Position numbers and translations under genes: made by a program
The notes under the pieces: model-generated
Told to the model about the DNA's origin: nothing
Database searches by the model: none
The model's input: the letters and a program-made list of their open reading frames with translations, nothing else
NCBI GenBank assembly: GCA_947629215.1
Contig: CANRCU010000052.1
Span: 1 to 10,908, forward strand
Source: an uncultured Clostridia bacterium
Lineage (GTDB): Bacteria; Bacillota; Clostridia; Lachnospirales; CAG-274
Reading direction: 5' to 3'
DNA: 10,908 bases
In this document: positions 6,081 to 10,908 of the stretch, piece after piece
Numbering within the stretch: the stretch's first letter is position 1
Layout of the letters: every line of letters begins with the position of its first letter

Positions 6081-6497
6081 GTGAGTAAAAAAACTGCCGA
6101 GCAGATAAGCTATAATATGAAACAAGTTAAAGCCAAAGGGTCAAAAATCGAGGTTATGCTTATGAAAGAGCTTTGGTCAAGAGGTTTACGTTACCGAAAA
6201 AATGTCCGGAGTGTTTTCGGAAAACCGGATATTGCTTTTATAGGGAAAAAAGTTGCCGTATTTTGTGACAGTGAGTTTTGGCATGGCTATAATTGGGAAG
6301 AAAGAAAATACGACTTTAAATCACACCAAGAATTTTGGATACCCAAAATCGAGCGTAATATGGAACGTGATAAAGAAGTTACCGAAAAATTAATTTCCGA
6401 GGGTTGGACTGTTTTGCGATTTTGGGGTAGGTACATTAAAAACAATTTGCAGGAATGTGCCGATATTATAGAAAAAGCGGTGAAAAACAATGAATAA
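6081..6497 (+). CDS. vsr: Very short patch repair (Vsr-like) mismatch endonuclease
   Basis: A 138-residue enzyme that nicks DNA at T:G mismatches arising from deamination of 5-methylcytosine, so that repair restores C. Family residues are in place: E24 in GSKIEVMLMKELW, D50 in GKPDI, H68 in EFWHGYNW, and D97 in ERNMERD, followed by GWTVLRFW. This matches the E. coli enzyme nearly position for position. The cysteines that hold zinc in E. coli Vsr are not visible around the FWH motif. This 'DSEFWHGYNW' form is, from memory, frequent in Firmicutes. The GTG start at 6081 follows AGGTGA (6071-6076). A longer frame begins inside rpsI and is not real. It overlaps the next gene by 8 bases. A vsr homologue is also known beside the HpaII system, which fits this neighbourhood. 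Confidence 0.92.
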   Translation: MSKKTAEQISYNMKQVKAKGSKIEVMLMKELWSRGLRYRKNVRSVFGKPDIAFIGKKVAVFCDSEFWHGYNWEERKYDFKSHQEFWIPKIERNMERDKEVTEKLISEGWTVLRFWGRYIKNNLQECADIIEKAVKNNE

Positions 6498-7452
6498 ACC
6501 TACCGTTGTAAGTCTGTTTTCGGGCATAGGCGGCATTGATATTGCCTTTATACAGGCAGGATTTGAAATAATATGGGCTAACGATAAAGACCCTAACGCT
6601 TGTGTTACATACAGAAATAACTTTGGTGATACATACCTTACGGAAGGAAATATATGTGACATTCCGGAATCGGATATTCCTTGTGCGGACATAATTACAG
6701 CCGGATTTCCTTGTCAGAGTTTTTCAATAATGGGATATGGAAGGGGATTTAAAGATCCGAGAGGAAATTTATTTTTTGAAATAATACGCATTGCCGAAAA
6801 AGTCAAACCTAAAGTTATTTTTCTTGAAAATGTAAAAAATTTGATTTATCATGATAAAGGGAAGACATTTATAACTATTTTCAACAAATTGGCGGAACTT
6901 GGATATGAAGTAAAATATAACATTCAAAATGCAAAAACACATGGTAATATACCTCAAGAGCGCAGCAGAACTTTTATTGTGGCTTTTTTGGATACAAATA
7001 TTCTTGATAAGTTTAAATTTCCGGATAAAATCGAACTGACCGTTCAAATAAATGATATAATCGATCGTACCGTTAAACACGATGATATTTATTACTACGG
7101 TTTGCAATCAAAATATTATGAAGAATTGAATTGTCGAATAACCGATATGTCGGGAATATATCGTATAGATGATACGGGTATTGCCAAAAAGAAGTATACG
7201 ATTTCACCTACCTTAAAAGCAAATATGGGAACATACCCCGACAGAGTACCCATAATACGGGATAATTTCGGAATACGAAAACTTACACCCTATGAATGCC
7301 TTGCTTTACAAGGGTTTCCGAAAGAATATGTATTTAAAAGTATACCTATGGAAGAAGCCTACAAACAGTGCGGAAATACGGTTTGTGTTCCGGTTGTCAA
7401 ACGAATAGCCGAAAATATTTATAATGTTTTAAAGGAGCAGAACGATGGCTGA
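6490..7452 (+). CDS. DNA (cytosine-5-)-methyltransferase, first copy
   Basis: A 320-residue enzyme transferring a methyl group from S-adenosylmethionine to cytosine C5 in a specific site. All key motifs are present: I LFSGIGGID (9-17), IV GFPCQSFS with catalytic C75, VI ENV (113-115), VIII QERSR (156-160), IX RKLTPYECLALQGFP (263-277), and X CGNTVCVPV (294-302). The target recognition region lies between VIII and IX and includes SPTLKANMGTYP (239-250). It differs from the second methyltransferase, so another target is expected. From position and number of nucleases it probably protects the target of the second endonuclease (9660-10259), but this is inference. Its ATG lies within the vsr end (8-base overlap) and lacks a strong ribosome binding site, which points to translational coupling. 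Confidence 0.95.
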   Translation: MNKPTVVSLFSGIGGIDIAFIQAGFEIIWANDKDPNACVTYRNNFGDTYLTEGNICDIPESDIPCADIITAGFPCQSFSIMGYGRGFKDPRGNLFFEIIRIAEKVKPKVIFLENVKNLIYHDKGKTFITIFNKLAELGYEVKYNIQNAKTHGNIPQERSRTFIVAFLDTNILDKFKFPDKIELTVQINDIIDRTVKHDDIYYYGLQSKYYEELNCRITDMSGIYRIDDTGIAKKKYTISPTLKANMGTYPDRVPIIRDNFGIRKLTPYECLALQGFPKEYVFKSIPMEEAYKQCGNTVCVPVVKRIAENIYNVLKEQNDG

Positions 7453-8569
7453 AAAATACAAAACAATAGACTTGTGTGCAGGTATAGGAGGAATAAGGCG
7501 TGGTTATGAACTTGCCGGATGTTTTGAAAATGTAATGTCGGCAGAGATAGATAAAAATGCTTGCCTCACATATAAACATTTATACGGAGAAGATCCGACA
7601 AACGATATAACGACCGAGGAATTTAAACAGAAGGTTGACAATACGAAATATGATGTTTTGCTTGCGGGATTTCCTTGTCAAGCCTTCAGCCGGGCAGGTA
7701 AACAGGAGGGCTTCTTGGATAAAACAAGAGGAACGCTTTTCTTTGACATTGCGGAAATGATAAAACGAACCGTTCCAAAGGCATTTATGTTGGAAAATGT
7801 TGATAATCTTATAACTCATGAAAAAGGAAGAACATTTTCCACAATAATAAATGTTTTGGTAAACGAATTGAATTATAAGGTTATAGGCGTAACCTGTGAC
7901 AAAAACGGTAAACTTATCTATAATCCCAAGAATTTTATAAGAAATTCCAGAAACTTCGGTGTCCCTCAAAACAGACCGAGAGTGTATATTATGGGATTCA
8001 GCAGAAAACACTACGGGGATGCCGTTGATGATTTACCTAACGAATTACCAAAGGAAAGAAAGAACAAAATATACGATGATCTGAACAATTTGCTTGAAAT
8101 GAATGCCGATGATAAGTATTTTCTTTCATCGGGTTATGTTGAAACACTCGAAAGGCACAGAGCAAGACATGAGGGGAAAGGCAACGGTTTCGGTTATAAG
8201 ATAGTTAATCTTCCCGAAACAGACTCTCCCGTATCCAATGCAATATTGGCAACAGGCGGTTCCGGTAAAGAGAGAAATCTTGTTATAGATCCCAAAGAAG
8301 GGGTTTCGGGCAAAATTTATCCTACAAAACATACTCCGCTTAACGATAGGGGAATTCGTGTTATGACCCCGAGAGAATGGGGAAAATTGCAAGGGTTTAT
8401 AAATTATGCCTTTATTAATCCAAAGACGGGTAAGGATGAATTTTCTTTTCCGGCTAAAATGGCAGACGGACCTAAGTATAAACAATTCGGAAATGCCGTT
8501 ACAATACCTGCGGTTGAAGAAATGGCTAAGTTTATGAGAAGATGTTTTGAACAACTTGAAAAGGAGTAA
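7445..8569 (+). CDS. DNA (cytosine-5-)-methyltransferase, second copy (probable HpaII-type, CCGG)
   Basis: A 374-residue C5 methyltransferase with motif I DLCAGIGGIR (9-18), GFPCQAFS with catalytic C78, ENV (117-119), QNRPR (175-179), MTPREWGKLQGF (307-318) and the final FGNAVTIPAV (348-357). The target recognition region has HRARHEGKGNGFGY (238-251), a pattern I associate with Dcm, SsoII and HpaII-like methyltransferases that act on CC/GG sites. It lies directly before a HpaII-type endonuclease, so CCGG is the likely target. AAGGAG (7432-7437) precedes the ATG, which overlaps the first methyltransferase gene by 8 bases (ATGGCTGA). Confidence 0.94.
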   Translation: MAEKYKTIDLCAGIGGIRRGYELAGCFENVMSAEIDKNACLTYKHLYGEDPTNDITTEEFKQKVDNTKYDVLLAGFPCQAFSRAGKQEGFLDKTRGTLFFDIAEMIKRTVPKAFMLENVDNLITHEKGRTFSTIINVLVNELNYKVIGVTCDKNGKLIYNPKNFIRNSRNFGVPQNRPRVYIMGFSRKHYGDAVDDLPNELPKERKNKIYDDLNNLLEMNADDKYFLSSGYVETLERHRARHEGKGNGFGYKIVNLPETDSPVSNAILATGGSGKERNLVIDPKEGVSGKIYPTKHTPLNDRGIRVMTPREWGKLQGFINYAFINPKTGKDEFSFPAKMADGPKYKQFGNAVTIPAVEEMAKFMRRCFEQLEKE

Positions 8570-8574
8570 TAAAT

Positions 8575-9648
8575 ATGACCGGTAATGTAGGAGAATGGAG
8601 CGAATTGTATACTATGTTTAAGCTGCTTGCAGACGGAAAACTGTATGCAGCGGATGAAAATACAAACAAAATACCCGATATATATTATGATGTTCTTAAG
8701 GTAATCAGAAATGAAGCAGGCAGTAGGCTTGAATATTGCAGAACAAGCAACATAAAAGTTGTAAATGCTTCAACAAATGAGTGTATTTGTACCGTTCCGA
8801 CAGAATGTTTCATTGAGCCGGCAAATATTGTACTCAATGCAATTAAAGCAAAGAAATCAAACAACGGAGCTTTTGATATACCCAAAGCAACCGATTTTGC
8901 CGAAAGTATACATTGTAAATCATTGAAAGCAAAATCTCGGGATAAAGCAGACATTATTCTTATGGTACATGACATTATGTGTGGAAGAGATGATACATTC
9001 GGATTCAGCATAAAATCACAGCTCGGAAGTCCGTCAACACTTTTCAATGCCTCGAAAACAACGAATTTTACATATAAAATAGTCGGTCATAGATTAACCG
9101 GTAATGAAATCTCTCGCTTTGAAGAATATAAAAAATTCAAAGATAAATTTAATTACCTTTCTTCGCTTGGTGCAAACATAGAGTTTGAAAACACCGATAA
9201 TAAAACACTTGAATTTAATTTAAAGATGGTAACATCGGAAATGCCCGAGATTTTTGCCGAAATGATAAAAAGCTATTATCAGGGTAAGTCATATATGCTC
9301 TCCGAATTAATCGACCTAATTGCCGAAACCAATTTGATAAACACTTTGGACAATAAGGTTTATCTTCGTCATAAAGTTAAGGAATTGCTTACAAACATTG
9401 CACTCGGAATGGTTCCCGGAACATTGTGGACAGGTGATTTTGAAGCTACGGGCGGTTATATAATCGTTAAGGACGACGGAGATGTTGTGTGTTATCATAT
9501 ATATAATCAAAATGCTTTCAGAAATTATATGCTTGCAAATACAAGATTTGATACTCCGAGTAAAAGCCGCCATGGTTTTGGGAGTATTTATGAAGAATTC
9601 GGAGAGCAAAAGATAAAATTGAATGTACAGATTAGATTTGTAAAATAA
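8575..9648 (+). CDS. HpaII-type type II restriction endonuclease
   Basis: A 357-residue protein close in length to R.HpaII (about 358). The N-terminus GEWSELYTMFKLLADGKLYAADE (6-28) is the hallmark of the HpaII endonuclease family as I remember it. A PD-(D/E)xK-like core is visible: D126 in KADIILMVHD, followed by FGFSIKSQLG with K147, where the usual acidic residue before xK is serine. The family cuts CCGG (C^CGG). The gene follows the second methyltransferase after 5 bases. Its ribosome binding site AAGGAG (8561-8566) is inside the end of that gene, so methylase and nuclease are translated in tandem. Target specificity is inferred from family and not shown by the sequence alone. Confidence 0.88.
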   Translation: MTGNVGEWSELYTMFKLLADGKLYAADENTNKIPDIYYDVLKVIRNEAGSRLEYCRTSNIKVVNASTNECICTVPTECFIEPANIVLNAIKAKKSNNGAFDIPKATDFAESIHCKSLKAKSRDKADIILMVHDIMCGRDDTFGFSIKSQLGSPSTLFNASKTTNFTYKIVGHRLTGNEISRFEEYKKFKDKFNYLSSLGANIEFENTDNKTLEFNLKMVTSEMPEIFAEMIKSYYQGKSYMLSELIDLIAETNLINTLDNKVYLRHKVKELLTNIALGMVPGTLWTGDFEATGGYIIVKDDGDVVCYHIYNQNAFRNYMLANTRFDTPSKSRHGFGSIYEEFGEQKIKLNVQIRFVK

Positions 9649-9659
9649 GGAGAAAAATA

Positions 9660-10259
9660 ATGCTTAAAGATACAGGTTTTGTAAAAAGCAGAAATTTACA
9701 ATCATATAAAATATTTACCGATAAAATAACCGATGATTTTAAGAGTTTCGATACTTGGAAAGCATCCGATTATGTAAAAGAATGTTGGAAAAGATACGGC
9801 AGTTCTTCTTCAAATAACAATTCAATGAATGGTACGATTTTTGAGTATATAATAGGAACAGCATTGTACAATAAAGGGATTTTGCCAATGTTTTTGCAAG
9901 CCTCTATGGCTTTTGTACCAAATACGGATTTTGATATTTTATTGTACACGAGTGATAATTTTCCGATAGGAATAAGTATAAAAACGAGTTTGAGAGAAAG
10001 GTATAAGCAGGCAGATTTGGAAGCTATTGCCTTGAAGTATGTTCATAGACGAGCATTAAACTATCTGATTACTTTTTCCGGCAATGAGGCAAACAACGTT
10101 AAAAATAAAATAAAAACCGGGACATTACTTGGTATAAATGAAGTAATAACCGCCGATACAAATGAGTTTGACATTTTTATCAATAATTTATCGCAATATA
10201 CTTTTATTGAACCCGGAAAGATTGATATAATAACATCCGCTACCAAAATTAAATTGTAA
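9660..10259 (+). CDS. Putative second type II restriction endonuclease (Ecl18kI/PspGI/EcoRII/NgoMIV-like active site)
   Basis: A 199-residue protein that I do not recognise by overall family. It has a compact nuclease core: E62 in a helix (IFEYIIG), acidic D90 and D92 in NTDFDILLY, then GISIK with K108, R112-E113-R114, and E121 in ADLEA. The spacing K-x3-R-(D/E)-R-x6-E (acidic residue 13 after the lysine) is that of the Ecl18kI, PspGI and EcoRII active sites, and related NgoMIV/Cfr10I enzymes use the same permuted S-x-K...E form. In those enzymes the R-(D/E)-R segment reads CC/GG. I infer a target such as CCNGG, CCWGG or one with inner CCGG. It is shorter than the named enzymes (about 270-400). 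It starts 11 bases behind the HpaII-type gene with AAGGAG (9647-9652) ahead. The partner methylase is probably the first one. Confidence 0.7.
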   Translation: MLKDTGFVKSRNLQSYKIFTDKITDDFKSFDTWKASDYVKECWKRYGSSSSNNNSMNGTIFEYIIGTALYNKGILPMFLQASMAFVPNTDFDILLYTSDNFPIGISIKTSLRERYKQADLEAIALKYVHRRALNYLITFSGNEANNVKNKIKTGTLLGINEVITADTNEFDIFINNLSQYTFIEPGKIDIITSATKIKL

Positions 10260-10302
10260 GCCGGCATCGGTAAAATGTCACATAATGGGTATGAACTAAA
10301 TG

Positions 10303-10322
10303 ATTGTATTCGTATATACAAT
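10303..10322 (+). promoter_or_regulatory. Palindrome ahead of the small gene
   Basis: ATTGTAT (10303-10309) and ATACAAT (10316-10322) are perfect complements with a 6-base centre. The palindrome ends one base before the ribosome binding site of the 59-residue gene. It could be an operator or a hairpin limiting translation. It does not resemble the GACT/AGTC boxes of known restriction controller proteins. Confidence 0.4.
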
Positions 10323-10333
10323 GGGGGAATTTT

Positions 10334-10513
10334 ATGTACAACCAACAAAATGTAGATGAGTTTATTAATAAATTGAATAAGTCCGTAATGGAAATTCGGT
10401 ATGATTTTAACAAACTTCAACCGGAAGAAAAACAAAGAGTTGCAGAGTATATAATTGATATATTTAAAATTTGGGGAATATCTGTGGGTATAGATGCTAT
10501 TTTAAAATTGTAA
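10334..10513 (+). CDS. Small protein of unknown function (59 residues), end of the island
   Basis: The ATG at 10334 follows GGGGGA (10323-10328) by 5 bases. The product begins MYNQQNVDEFINKLNK, continues with a charged helical part (LQPEEKQRVAEY, 28-39) and ends with a hydrophobic, probably helical stretch, IIDIFKIWGISVGIDAIL (40-57). I do not recognise it. It has no helix-turn-helix that I can see, so it is not an obvious restriction controller. It may be a small regulator, an interaction partner of one nuclease, or a toxin-like or membrane peptide. It lies 74 bases behind the second endonuclease, separated by a palindrome, so it may be transcribed with the operon or from its own promoter. 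Codon use and the ribosome binding site make it a plausible gene. Confidence 0.6.
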   Translation: MYNQQNVDEFINKLNKSVMEIRYDFNKLQPEEKQRVAEYIIDIFKIWGISVGIDAILKL

Positions 10514-10533
10514 AGACAAAATAAACAAAACCT

Positions 10534-10577
10534 AACAGGACACTCGTAAGACACATTTATCTTACAAATGCCCTGTT
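10534..10577 (+). repeat. Imperfect long hairpin near the right island end
   Basis: AACAGG...GTAAGA (10534-10551) pairs with TCTTAC...CCTGTT (10560-10577) at 15 of 18 positions around an 8-base loop. It lies 20 bases behind the small gene and 28 bases before the right direct repeat. No T run follows, so it is a poor intrinsic terminator. It could be a recombination-site arm, a folded end of a lost element, or an RNA-stabilising 3' structure. Confidence 0.5.
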
Positions 10578-10605
10578 TAAGCCCACTTCAAATCTTTAAA
10601 AAATA

Positions 10606-10664
10606 TCGAAGAGATAATTTTATATGCTTTTCAAAACCTCGGAAACGGTTGTTTTCGGGGTTTT
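10606..10664 (+). repeat. Direct repeat, right copy (rpsI tail plus terminator)
   Basis: This copy matches 5948-6006 in 56 of 59 positions. It holds a remnant of the last rpsI codons and stop (TCGAAGAGATAA) with no coding sequence before it. It ends at the right boundary of the island. Confidence 0.9.
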
Positions 10665-10672
10665 TTATTTGG
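10634..10672 (+). terminator. Duplicated rpsI-type terminator at the right island end
   Basis: The 13-bp stem and GGTT loop are identical to the rpsI terminator, followed by TTTTTTATTT. In its new place it can end transcripts of the restriction-modification operon and shield the DNA to the right. Confidence 0.88.
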
Positions 10673-10698
10673 TAAGATCAACGAAGCAAGTAATGAAT

Positions 10699-10740
10699 GG
10701 GGCGCTGCCCCAAACCCTGCAAGCCTTTTGAAAAAGGCTT
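10699..10740 (+). repeat. Two adjacent hairpins of an apparent intergenic repeat type
   Basis: GGGGC-GCT-GCCCC (10699-10711) is followed by AAACCCTGC and then AAGCCTTTT-GA-AAAAGGCTT (10721-10740), both perfect stems. The core CCTTTTGAAAAAGG also occurs in the hairpin at 516-535. I remember similar 'GCGCTGCCCC...' segments from many intergenic regions of gut Clostridia, so this is probably one copy of a dispersed repeat. That needs genome-wide comparison. Confidence 0.5.
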
Positions 10741-10791
10741 GAGCGAAAACTTTATAGTGGGCGGTTCTGTTTTAACTTTATATGCAAGCCC

Positions 10792-10845
10792 CGCAAATAT
10801 TCTCCGTTTCGGCTGAAAAAACAGCCTCACGGAGAAACATTTGCG
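10792..10845 (+). repeat. Long hairpin near the right edge
   Basis: CGCAAAT-a-TTCTCCGT-ttc-GGCTG (10792-10815) pairs with CAGCC-tc-ACGGAGAA-ac-ATTTGCG (10822-10845) around a loop of six A. That is 20 base pairs in three blocks with small internal loops. It is not followed by T's on the plus strand. On the minus strand it is not followed by a T run either. It may be a structured RNA, a small inverted-repeat element or part of a leader for the next gene. Confidence 0.5.
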
Positions 10846-10908
10846 TGTTTGCTGTGGGGTTGATTTGGTTGTGGGTTTTGGAAAAGTGTGTTGACAAAAT
10901 AATAATAC

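Larger units (their letters stand above)
6007..10605 (+). mobile_element. Restriction-modification island inserted at the rpsI 3' end
   Basis: The island has six plus-strand genes: vsr, two cytosine methyltransferases, two restriction endonucleases and one small unknown. It sits between the two copies of a 59-base direct repeat taken from rpsI and its terminator. It appears more AT-rich than gpr and EF-G2. There is no integrase, recombinase or transposase inside. It may be a non-autonomous element with attachment sites (an element that lost its integrase), or a restriction-modification unit that entered with a long target duplication, a mode described for such units in comparative genomics. 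The empty site would be rpsI-terminator-10665. Confidence 0.8.
10665..10908. other. Gene-free right flank with stacked hairpins
   Basis: No coding frame is supported. Three hairpins lie in a row (10699-10711, 10721-10740, 10792-10845). Near the edge there is TTGACA (10891-10896), followed by AT-rich bases; a -10 box at normal spacing would lie outside the window, so a rightward gene probably begins beyond 10908. Before the insertion this was the DNA directly behind the rpsI terminator. Confidence 0.6.

Noticed and set aside
10334..10513. Restriction controller (C) protein
   Set aside because: No helix-turn-helix is visible in the 59 residues, and the palindrome ahead does not look like a C-box. 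It is kept as an unknown.
6007..10605. Integrase, recombinase or transposase inside the island
   Set aside because: All sizeable frames are accounted for by vsr, two methylases and two nucleases; none has recombinase motifs.
1..10908. CRISPR array
   Set aside because: I saw no regularly spaced short repeats; the only clear long direct repeat is the pair at 5948 and 10606.

Overview
The window looks like a chromosomal piece of a low-GC, endospore-forming member of the Clostridia, possibly the Ruminococcus/Oscillospira group. The reasons are a germination protease gene (gpr) diverging from rpsT (a neighbourhood also known from Bacillus), an rplM-rpsI operon, strong AGGAGG ribosome binding sites, TTGACA/TATAAT promoters, and GC-rich intergenic hairpins of a kind I associate with gut Clostridia. 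The genus assignment is inference only.

Layout. Bases 1-427 (minus) hold the first 142 codons of a cysteine-rich protein that runs off the left edge. Bases 662-2752 (minus) encode an EF-G-like translational GTPase of the EF-G2 type with an altered G4 motif. A 321-base gap with two inverted repeats and the gpr terminator follows. Bases 3074-4039 (minus) are gpr. Divergently, on the plus strand, come rpsT (4238-4501) with a structured leader, tRNA-Thr(CGU) (4687-4759), and rplM-rpsI (5109-5959) behind a leader of about 240 bases that resembles an L13 leader and contains competing hairpins.

The unusual part is 6007-10605. It is a compact restriction-modification island placed directly behind rpsI. 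In order it carries a Vsr-type mismatch endonuclease, two DNA cytosine-5 methyltransferases, a HpaII-type restriction endonuclease, a second short endonuclease, and a 59-residue unknown protein. The first three genes overlap by 8 bases each and the next two follow within 5 and 11 bases, so they form one transcription unit. The second endonuclease has the spacing K-x3-R-E-R-x6-E known from the Ecl18kI/PspGI/EcoRII/NgoMIV group, so I infer a target containing CC/GG. The likely reading is two restriction-modification systems with related GC-rich targets in an M-M-R-R order, served by one Vsr that corrects T:G mismatches left by 5-methylcytosine deamination.

The island is bounded by a 59-base direct repeat (5948-6006 and 10606-10664, 3 mismatches). 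The repeat contains the last codons and stop of rpsI plus its whole intrinsic terminator. The island therefore entered at the rpsI 3' end and left rpsI intact and both sides closed by a terminator. No integrase or transposase is present. This fits either a non-autonomous element with att sites or insertion of a restriction-modification unit with long target duplication. To the right (10665-10908) there is no gene, only three hairpins and a possible -35 box at the edge.
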